This document shows, piece by piece, positions 26,026-34,882 of a stretch of DNA of 64,000 nucleotides. How positions within the stretch are numbered: position 1 is the stretch's first letter; every line of letters begins with the position of its first letter. The translations under genes and the position numbers were made by a program. The stretch covers positions 62,001 to 126,000 of the forward strand of contig DASYAL010000078.1 of assembly GCA_036501365.1 (NCBI GenBank), read 5' to 3'. The notes below the pieces were generated by a model. The model was not told the DNA's origin and did no database searches. It worked only from the letters and a program-made list of their open reading frames with translations. The DNA is from CAIKMD01 sp036501365. Lineage in GTDB: Bacteria > Pseudomonadota > Alphaproteobacteria > ATCC43930 > CGMCC-115725.

Positions 26026-27434
26026 TGGCGTCGGTCTCCCAACCTCGCCTCGCGGCGCGCCGGCCGTTTATCGTGCCGCTGATCGTCGGCTGCGCGCAAT
26101 TCATGCACCAGTTCGACGGCTCGGTCATCACCACCGCCTTGCCGGCGATGGCGCGCTCGCTTGGCGAGGACCCGCTGCGGCTCAACCTCGCGATCACCTG
26201 CTATCTGCTGGCGCTCGCGGTCTTCGTCCCCGTCAGCGGCTGGCTTTCCGACAAGTTCGGCGGCAAGCGCGTCTTCCTCGTCGCGATCGTGATCTTCTCG
26301 CTGAGCTCGCTGCTGTGCGGCCTGTCGCATACGCTCGCCGAGCTGGTCGTCGCCCGCACGCTGCAAGGTTTCGGCGGCGCGATGATGACGCCGGTCGGCC
26401 GCATCATCGTCGCCAAAAGCGTGCCGAAATCCGAGCTCATCCAAGCGATGAACTGGGTGACGATCCCCGCGCTGCTCGGCCCGATCCTCGGGCCCTCGGT
26501 CGGCGGCTTCATCGTCACTTATTTCTCGTGGCAATGGATCTTTTTCATCAACCTGCCGATCGGCGTGCTCGGCGTCTGCCTCGTCTATGCCTTCATCCCC
26601 AATTTGCGCGAAACCGACGTGCCGGCCTTCGATCTGCGCGGCTTCGTTCTCGTCGGCTTTGCGGTCGCGGCAATGATCCTCGGCTTCGAGGCGATGGGGC
26701 GCGGCCTTTTTCCGGCCTCGGCGATCGCCGTGCTGATCGCGCTCGGCATGAGCTGCGGCGTGACCTATATCTTTCATGCGCGGCGCAAGGCCGGGCCGAT
26801 CATCGATCTCAGCCTGTTGCGCATACGGACCTTCGCCGCGTCGATCTGGGGCGGCGCGCTGGTCTATGTCGGCGCGACCTCGCAGGTCTTTCTGCTGGCG
26901 TTGTTGCTGCAATTGGGGTTCGGCTTTACGCCCTTCCAATCGGGCCTCACCACCCTCGCCTCCGCGGTCGGCTCGGTCGCTATCAAGTCGATGGTGCGCC
27001 CGGTGGTGCGCTTCTTCGGCATCCGCCGGCTGCTGATTTACAACACGGCGCTGACCGCGGCCTATATCTTCGTCTGCGGCACCTTCCGCGTCACCACGCC
27101 TTACGCGGTCATCCTGTTGACCTTGCTGATCTCGGGTCTGTCGCGCTCGGTCGAATACACCGCGATCCAGTCCCTCGGTTATGCCGACCTGCCGCCCGCC
27201 CTCACCGCGCGCGCGACCGGCTTTTCCGCGATGGCGCAGCAGGTCTGGCTGAGCTTCGGCGTCGGTCTCGTCGCGCTGATCATGCAGCTCGCGCGGCAAT
27301 GGCACGGCCATGCCGAGATCGCGCCCAACGACATCGCGCCAGCTTATTACACCATCGCATTCCTGAGCCTCGCCGGCGCCGTCGTGTTTGCGCGGCTGCC
27401 GCGCAACGCCGGCGCGCAGCTCGATTTACGCTAG
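26025..27434 (+). CDS. MFS drug/H+ antiporter, DHA2 (EmrB/QacA) family
   Basis: The 469-residue protein has about 14 hydrophobic segments. MHQFDGSVITTALPAMARSL is the first helix of DHA2 exporters (motif D1), GWLSDKFGGKR is motif A, and ALLGPILGPSVGGFI is motif C, a mark of antiporters. It should export hydrophobic compounds. The GTG start overlaps the deacetylase-like stop codon, implying coupled translation, so the exported compound may relate to that enzyme. Confidence 0.9.
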   Translation: MASVSQPRLAARRPFIVPLIVGCAQFMHQFDGSVITTALPAMARSLGEDPLRLNLAITCYLLALAVFVPVSGWLSDKFGGKRVFLVAIVIFSLSSLLCGLSHTLAELVVARTLQGFGGAMMTPVGRIIVAKSVPKSELIQAMNWVTIPALLGPILGPSVGGFIVTYFSWQWIFFINLPIGVLGVCLVYAFIPNLRETDVPAFDLRGFVLVGFAVAAMILGFEAMGRGLFPASAIAVLIALGMSCGVTYIFHARRKAGPIIDLSLLRIRTFAASIWGGALVYVGATSQVFLLALLLQLGFGFTPFQSGLTTLASAVGSVAIKSMVRPVVRFFGIRRLLIYNTALTAAYIFVCGTFRVTTPYAVILLTLLISGLSRSVEYTAIQSLGYADLPPALTARATGFSAMAQQVWLSFGVGLVALIMQLARQWHGHAEIAPNDIAPAYYTIAFLSLAGAVVFARLPRNAGAQLDLR

Positions 27435-27435
27435 A

Positions 27436-28818
27436 TCAGAGCTGCGGCGAGAGCTGCTCGAGCACGCGGCCGCGCGTCTCGATCACGAACAGCGTGCAGA
27501 TGACGAAGGCGAAGCTCGCGATGCAGCCGAAGAATACGAAGACCGCGTTGAGGCCGAAGCCCGGCAACAGCCCGCCGACGATCAGGGGCCCGACCGTCGC
27601 GGCGGAGCGCTGCCAGGCGGAGGCGACGCCGCTGCCGAGCGCGCGCATGTTGTTGGCGTAGATCTCGGCGGTGTAGAGGCCGAGCGCTAAGAGCAAGGTC
27701 GCGAGGAAGAAATAGGTGATGCAGATGCGCAGCAGCACACTCTCGGCGCTGCTCGCATCGACGACGAGGAAGGAGAGCAGCGGCAGCGCCGTGCCGAGCA
27801 GCCCGATCACGAAGAGCGGCCGCCGTCCGACGAGATCGACCGTGAACACGGTGATGATCGTGCCGACCAGGGTCGCCGCGGTCTGGATGAAGCCATAGGT
27901 GAGCGATTGCTGCAGTGGCAGGTGGAACACCGCGCGATAGATCGAGGGCAGCCAGGTGCCGACGCCGTAGCTGAGGCCGAAGCAGGAAATCCAGAGGCAC
28001 CAGGCGACTACTGTGCGCTTCAGATAGATGCCCTTGAAGAGGTCGCCGAAGCGGCAGGGCGCGGGCCGCGCCGGCGGCAGATCGGTCGGCAGCGGTGGCA
28101 GGGCCTTACCGCTGCGCCTCGCGATCGCCTCGATATTGGTCAGCACGCGGTCGGCCTCGGCGAAGCGGCCCTTGCTCGCGAGCCAGCGCGCCGATTCCGG
28201 CACCATCCAGCGCAGCGGCAGAGCGAGCAGCGCCGGAGCCGCGCCGATGATGAACATCCACTGCCAGCCAAAGCGCGGCACGATCCACGCGCCCATGAAC
28301 GCGCTGGCGGTAAGGCCGAGCGCGAACAGCACCTGGATCCCGAGCGCGAACATGCCACGGCCGCGCGCTTTCGCGAACTCGTTGATGTAAGTGATCATGA
28401 TCGGCACCTCGCCGCCGAGGCCGATGCCTTGGACGAAGCGGAACGACAGCAGCGATTGGTAATCCCACGCGAAGGCGCAAGCGAGGCTCATGATGCTGAA
28501 GACCAGCAAGGTCATCAGCAGCACCGGGATGCGGCCCCAGCGTTCGGCGAGCCAGCCGGCGCTGATCGAACCGATGGTCTGGCCGGCATAGCCGGCGGCG
28601 ATCAGCATGCCGGTCTGCGACGGCGCGAGCTTCCAGAGCGTGTTGAGCACCGGCAGCACGTAAGCGATGGCAAGCGCGTCGACCGCATCGAAGAACCATG
28701 CGCTGGCGATGATGATGCCGACGATGAGTTGCCAGGAAGTGAAAGGCAGCCGCTCGATGCGCGCGGCGATCAGGCGCTCGTTCTGCGCCGCAGGAATGGC
28801 ATCGGCCGGCACGCTCAT
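27436..28818 (-). CDS. MFS transporter, aromatic acid/sugar symporter type
   Basis: The 460-residue, 12-helix transporter has the N-terminal WFFDAVDALAIAYVLPVL of aromatic-acid:H+ symporters, motif A GWLAERWGRIPVL, and the loop PESARWLASKGR. It is probably an importer of an organic acid feeding one of the two catabolic islands, though the substrate is not readable. It converges on the DHA2 gene with a one-base gap and lies 56 bp downstream of the ridA-like gene on the same strand. Confidence 0.88.
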   Translation of the reverse strand: MSVPADAIPAAQNERLIAARIERLPFTSWQLIVGIIIASAWFFDAVDALAIAYVLPVLNTLWKLAPSQTGMLIAAGYAGQTIGSISAGWLAERWGRIPVLLMTLLVFSIMSLACAFAWDYQSLLSFRFVQGIGLGGEVPIMITYINEFAKARGRGMFALGIQVLFALGLTASAFMGAWIVPRFGWQWMFIIGAAPALLALPLRWMVPESARWLASKGRFAEADRVLTNIEAIARRSGKALPPLPTDLPPARPAPCRFGDLFKGIYLKRTVVAWCLWISCFGLSYGVGTWLPSIYRAVFHLPLQQSLTYGFIQTAATLVGTIITVFTVDLVGRRPLFVIGLLGTALPLLSFLVVDASSAESVLLRICITYFFLATLLLALGLYTAEIYANNMRALGSGVASAWQRSAATVGPLIVGGLLPGFGLNAVFVFFGCIASFAFVICTLFVIETRGRVLEQLSPQL

Positions 28819-28874
28819 CGTTTCCCTCCCCGATTGCGCGGCTTGTTATGGGACCGCCCCGCTTGCGATTTGTC

Positions 28875-29267
28875 TTAAGCTAGATGGAGCGTGAAATCCA
28901 TCGCGACGAGGGCGCCGCGCGGCAGGCTGGCAACACCGACGACGCTGCGCGCCGGCAATCGGCCGGCGGCAAAAAAGCCGGCATAGGCCGCCTCCACACG
29001 CTCTACAAGTCGCGGCAGATCGACCAGCGCGATCCGCACCACCACAACCTGGCCGCGGTCGAGGCCGGCCGCTTTCAGGATCGCCTCGAGATTGGCGAGA
29101 ACCTTGCGGGTCTGCGCCTCGACCTGCTCGGGCAGCGGCGCACGATCGTTCGCCGGATCGATCGGCAACACGCCGTTGACGAAGCCCCAGCCGCCCGCGC
29201 GGACGAGATCGCTCTGGGTCTTGGCGCGCGCGGCCTCCGCGCGCATGGTGGTGAATTCTGTCGCCAT
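28875..29267 (-). CDS. RidA/YjgF-family protein
   Basis: The 130-residue protein shows the Rid fold: LVRAGGWGFVNGVLPIDP, QTRKVLANLEAILKAAGL, and the active-site strand PARSVVGVASLPRGALVAM. The conserved Arg and the C-terminal Glu region of true enamine deaminases are only partly matched, so it may belong to a Rid subfamily with another substrate. It is divergent from the Rieske oxygenase gene and upstream of an MFS gene. Confidence 0.87.
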   Translation of the reverse strand: MATEFTTMRAEAARAKTQSDLVRAGGWGFVNGVLPIDPANDRAPLPEQVEAQTRKVLANLEAILKAAGLDRGQVVVVRIALVDLPRLVERVEAAYAGFFAAGRLPARSVVGVASLPRGALVAMDFTLHLA

Positions 29268-29307
29268 GGTGCGATTATAGGATTATGGCGGCCGCGGGAG
29301 TAGGATG

Positions 29308-29384
29308 CGAGTGCGGTGGATTTGAAGTTCCTAAGAATTCGATGGCATATGCGTTTAGGAACTTCAAATCCAAAACCGCGCTCG
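29308..29384. repeat. Large imperfect hairpin 1 (17-bp perfect core, 10-bp outer stem)
   Basis: The arms 29318-29334 and 29355-29371 are perfect 17-bp inverse complements around a 20-nt loop. The stem continues outward as CGAGTGCGGT (29308-29317) against ACCGCGCTCG (29375-29384), with one G-T pair and a 3-nt AAA bulge on the right side. The loop holds an 8-bp palindrome GCATATGC (29345-29352). It lies in the divergent region between the ridA-like and Rieske genes. Confidence 0.85.
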
Positions 29385-29397
29385 ATTCAATAGGTCG

Positions 29398-29474
29398 GTC
29401 GTGTGGCTATGAATCCGAAATTCGCTCGGAATCCCGCCCCGAGATCAAAGCGAATTTCGGATTCGCCACACGAC
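29398..29474. repeat. Large imperfect hairpin 2 (16-bp perfect core, 10-bp outer stem)
   Basis: GAATCCGAAATTCGCT (29411-29426) is the exact inverse complement of 29449-29464 around a 22-nt loop. The outer stem GTCGTGTGGC (29398-29407) pairs with 29465-29474, with a 3-nt TAT bulge on the left side. The architecture mirrors hairpin 1 (10-bp outer stem, 3-nt bulge, 16-17-bp core, 20-22-nt loop). Its end is only 17 bp from the Rieske start codon, so it would be in that mRNA leader. Four GANTC sites fall between 29384 and 29464. Confidence 0.85.
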
Positions 29475-29491
29475 ACAAGGGAGAGATGCCG

Positions 29492-30880
29492 ATGAGTCCC
29501 GATCAATCCGGCGGCGGCACCGCGCACAACCAGCCATTCAGCGGCTATTACCGGCAACCCGCGAAGCCCGATAATTCCTTTCTGACCCAGGTCGGACCCG
29601 GCACGTCGGGCGGCGAATATCTGCGCCGCTTCTGGCATCCCTTCGTGATGAGCAGCGAGCTCAAAGACACGCCGAAAACAGTGCGGTTGCTCGGCGAGGA
29701 CTTGGTGCTGTTCCGCGACCAGGGCGGCCGGCTCGGCCTGCTGCATCGGCACTGCATCCATCGCGGCACCTCGCTCGAATTCGGCATCCCGGCACCGCGC
29801 GGCATCCGCTGCTGCTATCACGGCTGGCTGTTCGACATCGACGGCACCGTCTTGGAGACGCCGGCCGAGCCAGAGAGCAGCCGCATCCGCGCCAATTTCT
29901 GCCAGGGTGCCTACCAGGTACGCGAATATCACGGGCTGATCTTCGCCTATATGGGCCCGCCGGAGCGGACGCCGGAATTCCCGCTCTACGACACGTTCGA
30001 CTATCCCCAAGGCAACCGGCTGGTGCCGCTGAAGCTGGAGCTGCCCTGCAACTGGGTGCAGATCAGCGAGAACGCCGCCGACCCGATCCACAACGCCTTC
30101 CTCCATGTCATCGTCAGCGGCGCGCAATTCGCGCCGTATTTCGCGATCATGCCGGCGCTCGAATTCGTCGAGTCGCCGTTGGGCTTCATCTGCTCGGCGA
30201 CGCGGCGGATCAAGGATAATGTCTTCATCCGCGCCAGCGATATGATCATGCCGAATGTCGCGCAATTCATCGGCGGGCCGCATATGATCGGCGAGAAAGA
30301 GGATTTCGCCATCGCCGCTTTCCTGACGCGCTGGGCGGTGCCGCTCGACGATCACAACTCGCTCTATATCGGTTTCACCGGCTTCAACGACGTGACCAAT
30401 GCCGACGGCCGCATCAAGGAAGAGACCATCGGCGTCGGCAAGCTCAACCTCATCGGCCAGACCGCCGACCGGCCCTATGTCGAGCGCCAGCGCGAGCCCG
30501 GCGATTACGACGCGATCTCGAGCCAAGGCCCGGTCGTCAACCGCCAGGCCGAGCATCTCGGCGTCACCGATCGCGGCGTTGTGCTCTTCCGCCGCCTTCT
30601 CGCGCGCGGCATCAAGGAGGTCGAGGACGGCAAGCAGCCGGTGCTGCCGCGGCTCTACAGCAACGCGGCCGTCCGCACTTATTGTCATTCGCTGGTGCTG
30701 AAGGTGCCCGGCGGCTCCGATATGGGCGTCGGCGACATGCGCACGCTCGGCGAGTTCGGCCGCAACGCCGCCGCCGTCGTCATCGACAGCGACCGCCTAC
30801 CGCCGCGCGAGCGCGAGGCCGAGGCGCTGAAACGCATCCGCCCGTTGCTGGCGGAAAAGGCGAGCGTCGGCGCCAAATAG
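29492..30880 (+). CDS. Rieske non-haem iron oxygenase alpha subunit, phthalate-dioxygenase type
   Basis: The 462-residue protein has a Rieske centre with Cys88, His90, Cys107 and His110 (CIH and CCYH), and a mononuclear iron motif ENAADPIHNAFLH with Asp, His and His. Its length and the absence of a beta subunit place it with phthalate 4,5-dioxygenase/carbazole or O-demethylase-like alpha3 enzymes. No ferredoxin-reductase of the usual kind is adjacent; the flavin-reductase-like protein at 32022 is one possible partner. The GGGAG at 29479-29483 best fits the ATG at 29492; an ATG at 29486 is too close. Confidence 0.9.
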   Translation: MSPDQSGGGTAHNQPFSGYYRQPAKPDNSFLTQVGPGTSGGEYLRRFWHPFVMSSELKDTPKTVRLLGEDLVLFRDQGGRLGLLHRHCIHRGTSLEFGIPAPRGIRCCYHGWLFDIDGTVLETPAEPESSRIRANFCQGAYQVREYHGLIFAYMGPPERTPEFPLYDTFDYPQGNRLVPLKLELPCNWVQISENAADPIHNAFLHVIVSGAQFAPYFAIMPALEFVESPLGFICSATRRIKDNVFIRASDMIMPNVAQFIGGPHMIGEKEDFAIAAFLTRWAVPLDDHNSLYIGFTGFNDVTNADGRIKEETIGVGKLNLIGQTADRPYVERQREPGDYDAISSQGPVVNRQAEHLGVTDRGVVLFRRLLARGIKEVEDGKQPVLPRLYSNAAVRTYCHSLVLKVPGGSDMGVGDMRTLGEFGRNAAAVVIDSDRLPPREREAEALKRIRPLLAEKASVGAK

Positions 30881-30920
30881 CCGCGCGACAAAACCAATGG
30901 GTTGAACCGGGGAGACGGTG

Positions 30921-31940
30921 ATGCGACTTGTGGTGGGGATGCTGTGGGCGGCGATGGCCGCGGCGATGATGCTGTCGTCGCCGGCCTCGGCCGACGATTT
31001 CTATAAGGGCAAGACGGTGACCATCACCGTCGGATTCACGCCCGGCGGCGGCTTCGACGCCAATGCACGGCTGCTCGCGCGCTTCATCGGCAACCACATT
31101 CCGGGCAATCCCAACGTCATCGTCGTCAACGCGCCGGGCGCCGCCAGCGCCCTCTCGGTCGAACGGCTCGACGTCAACCTGCCGACCGATGGCACCGTTA
31201 TTGACGCATTCAATTTCGGCCTGATCGGCGATTCCCTGCTGCGGCCGGAGGTCACCAAGATCGATTTCCGCAAATATTCCTGGATCGGCAGCATCAGCGA
31301 GGACGTCACCACGTGCTATGTCTGGCACGAGGATGCGCCCAAGACCATCGCGGCGCTGAAGACCGGCAAGCATTATATCTTCGGCGACGCCGGCCAGGGT
31401 GCGTCGGAAGACCTCAATACCAAGATCCTGATCCGCATCTTCCACGCCAACATCACCGAGGCGACCGGTTACCCCGGCAGCGCCGAGGTGCGGCTCGCGC
31501 TCGAGCGCGGCGAGGTCGACGGCGATTGCGGCACCTGGAGCAGCATCCCGGCGGATTGGATCAAAAGCCCGAAATTCCACCCGCTGATGCGCAGCGCGCA
31601 GAGCGTGCCCGACGGCATGTCGCCCGACGTGCCCTACATCCTCGATATCGCGCCCGACGACCGGTCGCGCGAGATCATCCGCTTCCTGATCGCCGATGGC
31701 GCGGTGGGACGCCCCTATATCGTCTCGCACGCCGTGCCGGCCGACCGCGTCGCCATCCTGCGTGCCGCCTTCGCCGCCACCGTTAAGGATCCGGCATTCA
31801 TCGCCGCCGCGAAGACGCAGCAGCTTCCGGTGTCGCCGCGCACCGGCGATGAGGCGGAGAAGATCGTCGCGCAGCTTTACGCGACACCGCCCGATATCAT
31901 TGCCGAAGCGCAAAAGGTCGTCGCGCCGGATTCAAAGTAA
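30921..31940 (+). CDS. TctC/Bug-family tripartite transporter substrate-binding protein
   Basis: The 339-residue exported protein has a signal peptide (cleavage after ASA near residue 24), then FYKGKTVTITVGFTPGGGFDANARLLARFIGNHIPG, which is the Bug-family N-lobe. Bug proteins bind carboxylates such as phthalates, citrate or aromatic acids for TctAB permeases, or act as sensors. No tctA or tctB gene is in the window. Its position just after the Rieske oxygenase gene fits binding of that enzyme's aromatic substrate. Confidence 0.88.
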   Translation: MRLVVGMLWAAMAAAMMLSSPASADDFYKGKTVTITVGFTPGGGFDANARLLARFIGNHIPGNPNVIVVNAPGAASALSVERLDVNLPTDGTVIDAFNFGLIGDSLLRPEVTKIDFRKYSWIGSISEDVTTCYVWHEDAPKTIAALKTGKHYIFGDAGQGASEDLNTKILIRIFHANITEATGYPGSAEVRLALERGEVDGDCGTWSSIPADWIKSPKFHPLMRSAQSVPDGMSPDVPYILDIAPDDRSREIIRFLIADGAVGRPYIVSHAVPADRVAILRAAFAATVKDPAFIAAAKTQQLPVSPRTGDEAEKIVAQLYATPPDIIAEAQKVVAPDSK

Positions 31941-32021
31941 GACGCGCTCACGATTCCCGGCGGGCGCGCGTTGACCCTCCCGGCGCGCCGCCTTAACGTC
32001 GCGAAAAAGGGAGGGGCGCCA

Positions 32022-32669
32022 ATGACGCAGCCGAAGAAGCTCGACCAGCCGCCGAAATATTGGGATCGCCTGTTCGCGCCGAGCTCGTGCCTCGCCATGA
32101 TCACGACCGTCGACCGCGAAGGCCGCGTCAACGCCGCCTCCTATGGCACCTGCACCCGCGTTCATCACGAGCCGGTCTATATCGCCTTCACCGCCAATAT
32201 CCGCGCCGGCAACGCCAACAATATTCTCGCGGGCAGCGATTTCGTCGTGAACTTGCCACGCTGGGATCGCGCGAGCCTGGAAAAAGTGCGCATCGTCGGC
32301 CTGCCTTTCGCGCCCGGCGTCTCCGAGCTCGACAAGGCGGGCTTGACCGCTCTGCCCGCGACCATCGTCAAGCCGCCCCGCATCGCCGAGTGTCCCCGGC
32401 ATTTCGAATGCAAGGTCGAATGGACCAAGGAATGGTCAAAGCGGCTGATGATCGTCGGGAAAGTCGTCGCCGCCTCGGTCGACGCCGATTGCGTCGACGC
32501 CGAAGGTTACATCCTCTGGGACAAAGTCAAATCGGCGCATTATTGCGGTGCGCCCTATGGCGGGCATTTTGTCGCCGCCTATGAAACCATGGCGGCGGAC
32601 GTGCCTTACGAGGGCCCTGAAGTTGCAGCCTTCCTCGCGCGCGAGCGCGCGCTGTTCAAGGAACACTGA
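32022..32669 (+). CDS. Flavin-reductase-like FMN-binding domain protein
   Basis: The 215-residue protein is a DIM6/NTAB-type split barrel: SSCLAMITTVDREGRVNAASYGTCTRVHHEPVYIAF, then NILAGSDFVVNLP. Members reduce flavins or reductively open rings. It could reduce FMN for an oxygenase in this cluster. A strong GGGAGGGG site precedes the ATG at 32022. It follows the TctC-type gene by 81 bp and precedes the MetE-like gene by 19 bp. Confidence 0.85.
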   Translation: MTQPKKLDQPPKYWDRLFAPSSCLAMITTVDREGRVNAASYGTCTRVHHEPVYIAFTANIRAGNANNILAGSDFVVNLPRWDRASLEKVRIVGLPFAPGVSELDKAGLTALPATIVKPPRIAECPRHFECKVEWTKEWSKRLMIVGKVVAASVDADCVDAEGYILWDKVKSAHYCGAPYGGHFVAAYETMAADVPYEGPEVAAFLARERALFKEH

Positions 32670-32688
32670 GAGAAACGGGGAGAGCGCG

Positions 32689-33849
32689 ATGAAGCATAGC
32701 GTCGACAAGATCCTCACGACCCATGCCGGCAGTCTGCCGCGGCCCGAAGATTGGCTGGCGATGATGATGGCGCACGAGAAGGGCTCGACGCTCGACGCGG
32801 GTGCTTATGCACAGCGCAATCGCCAGGCGGTCAGCGACATCGTCAAGAAGCAGATCGAGCTCGGCATCGACGTGGTCGATGACGGCGAGCAGGGCAAGCC
32901 GAGCTTCCTTACCTATATCAACGAACGCCTCGGCGGCTTCGAGCCCGGCGGCCCGCGCGGCAGCCCGTGGGCCGGCTCGCGCGAGGTGAAGGCCTTTCCA
33001 GAATATTACGAGGCGATGGCGCGCGGCGGCGGCGGTCCGGCCGCGTCCGTCAAGATGGTGTGCCGCTCGCCGATCACCTACAAGGGCGGGACGGCGCTGA
33101 AGAACGATCTCGAGAATTTCAAGGCGGCGCTCACAGGCGCCGATGCCGCCGAGGCCTTCGTCCCCGCGATTTCGCCCGCCAATGTCGAGGAATGGCAGAA
33201 GAACGAGTATTACAAGTCCGAGGAAGAGTATCTCTACGCCATCGCCGATGCGATGCATGTCGAATACAAGGCAATCGTCGATGCCGGCTTCCTCTTGCAG
33301 ATCGACGATCCGCGCTTCGCCACCTATTACGCGATGAGCGAGGTGACGCTCGAGGAATGCCGCAATTGGGCCGAGCGCCGCGTCGAGGCGCTGAACCACG
33401 CGCTCAAGGGTATTCCCGAGGACCGCATCCGCTATCACACCTGCTACAGCATCAATATGGGGCCGCGCACGCACGATATCGAATTGAAGGATATCGTCGA
33501 CGTGATGCTGAAGATCAAAGCCGGCGCTTATTCCTTCGAGACCGCCAATCCGCGGCACGAGCATGAATGGCGCGTTTGGGAAACGGCGAAGCTCGCGGAC
33601 GGCAAGATCATCATCCCCGGCGTCATCTCGCATACGACGGTGCTGGTCGAGCATCCGCAGTTGATCGCCGATTGGATCGTGCGCTTCGCCAAGGTCGTCG
33701 GCCGCGAGAATGTGATCGCCGGCTCGGATTGCGGCTTCGCCACCTTCGCGAGCTCCAAGGAGATCCATCCGTCGATCGTCTGGGCGAAACTCGGCGCGCT
33801 CTCCGAAGGCGCGCGGATCGCGACCAAAGAACTCTGGGGGCGCGCCTAG
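32689..33849 (+). CDS. MetE C-terminal-like (cobalamin-independent methyltransferase family) protein
   Basis: The 386-residue protein is a single MetE/UROD-type barrel. Zinc ligands are readable as YHTCYS (His and Cys) and GSDCGF (Cys). TTHAGSLPRP at the N-terminus is typical of stand-alone MetE-like proteins and of epoxyalkane:coenzyme M transferase relatives. It lacks the N-terminal folate-binding half of MetE. In an aromatic-catabolism island it may activate a thiol to accept a methyl group (O-demethylation) or open an epoxide; this is inference. Confidence 0.85.
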   Translation: MKHSVDKILTTHAGSLPRPEDWLAMMMAHEKGSTLDAGAYAQRNRQAVSDIVKKQIELGIDVVDDGEQGKPSFLTYINERLGGFEPGGPRGSPWAGSREVKAFPEYYEAMARGGGGPAASVKMVCRSPITYKGGTALKNDLENFKAALTGADAAEAFVPAISPANVEEWQKNEYYKSEEEYLYAIADAMHVEYKAIVDAGFLLQIDDPRFATYYAMSEVTLEECRNWAERRVEALNHALKGIPEDRIRYHTCYSINMGPRTHDIELKDIVDVMLKIKAGAYSFETANPRHEHEWRVWETAKLADGKIIIPGVISHTTVLVEHPQLIADWIVRFAKVVGRENVIAGSDCGFATFASSKEIHPSIVWAKLGALSEGARIATKELWGRA

Positions 33850-33862
33850 CTTGGCGAGCGGC

Positions 33863-34873
33863 ATGACCTTGGCGTGGCGGCTCGCCGCCGCGCTCGCGCT
33901 TTGCCTCGCCGCGACGACGGCCCGGGCCGACGCGATCAATCTCATCTTCGCGACCGGCAGCCCCGCCGGCTCGGAGGTGAGCGAGGAATTCTTCCGGCCT
34001 TTCGCCGAGCGTCTGAACGCGGCGGGCAAAGGCGTGCTGCACGTCGATTTCCGCGAAGGCAGCGCGATCTCCGATCCTGCCAAGGCCTATGACCGCGTGG
34101 TCGGCGATGCGATCCAGATCGGCTTCATGTTGCCCAATCTCGTCGCCGGCAAGTTTCCGCGCACCCAGGTCGTGACCTTGCCCTATGTCGCCGGCGACAT
34201 CAGTGAATATTCCTCCCCCGCGCTGTGGCGGATTTACCAGCACGGCCCGCTCGCCAAGGAATACGATCAGGTGCGCGTGCTGGCGATCTCGACCATCAGC
34301 CAGGCCTCGATCCATATGGCAAAGGCGCTGCCTTCGCCGACCGCGCTCGGCGGCATGAAGATCATGGTGACGTCGAAGACAGCGGCCGATGTTGTCTCGC
34401 GCCTTGGCGCGGCGCCGATCTCGCTGCCGCCGTTCCAGGTCTACGAAGCGCTGTTGCGGCACACGGTCGACGGAACCGTCACCGGTTGGCCCTCCTTCCA
34501 GCCTTTCAAGCTGATCGAGGTCACGGCCTATCACATCGATGCGCCGATCGGTTCGTCGATCGCCGTCATCTTCATGGCGAAAAGCAAATACGATGCGCTG
34601 CCGCCGGCGGCGCGCGAGATCATCGACGCCAATTCCGGCGAAGCCGCGAGCCGCGAATTCGGCCGCATGTGGGATCGCGTCGCCGATCGCGCGCGCCAGC
34701 TCATCAAAGCGACGCCAGGACAGCAGCTGGTCGTGCCGAGCGCGGCCGAGGCAGCGGAAATGAAGCAGAAGACCGCGCCGGTGATCGACGATTGGCTGGC
34801 CGCGACGCCGGACGGGCGGGCGACCCTGGATCAATTCGAGTCCGCGCTCGCCGCGGAACGCGACGGGAAATAG
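33863..34873 (+). CDS. TRAP-type DctP substrate-binding protein
   Basis: The roughly 336-residue exported protein has a signal peptide (cleavage after ARA) and a DctP fold: IQIGFMLPNLVAGKFPRTQVVTLPYV, then LPSPTALGGMKIMVTSKTAADVVSRLGAAPISLP with the conserved Arg region, and VDGTVTGW. It binds organic acids for a DctQM permease, which is not encoded nearby. A TTG at 33851 would add four residues. Confidence 0.87.
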   Translation: MTLAWRLAAALALCLAATTARADAINLIFATGSPAGSEVSEEFFRPFAERLNAAGKGVLHVDFREGSAISDPAKAYDRVVGDAIQIGFMLPNLVAGKFPRTQVVTLPYVAGDISEYSSPALWRIYQHGPLAKEYDQVRVLAISTISQASIHMAKALPSPTALGGMKIMVTSKTAADVVSRLGAAPISLPPFQVYEALLRHTVDGTVTGWPSFQPFKLIEVTAYHIDAPIGSSIAVIFMAKSKYDALPPAAREIIDANSGEAASREFGRMWDRVADRARQLIKATPGQQLVVPSAAEAAEMKQKTAPVIDDWLAATPDGRATLDQFESALAAERDGK

Positions 34874-34882
34874 GGGGATGGC

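Noticed and set aside
29285..29491. Upstream extension of the Rieske oxygenase frame
   Set aside because: It would translate through both hairpins, lacks conserved sequence, and a proper ribosome-binding site serves the ATG at 29492.
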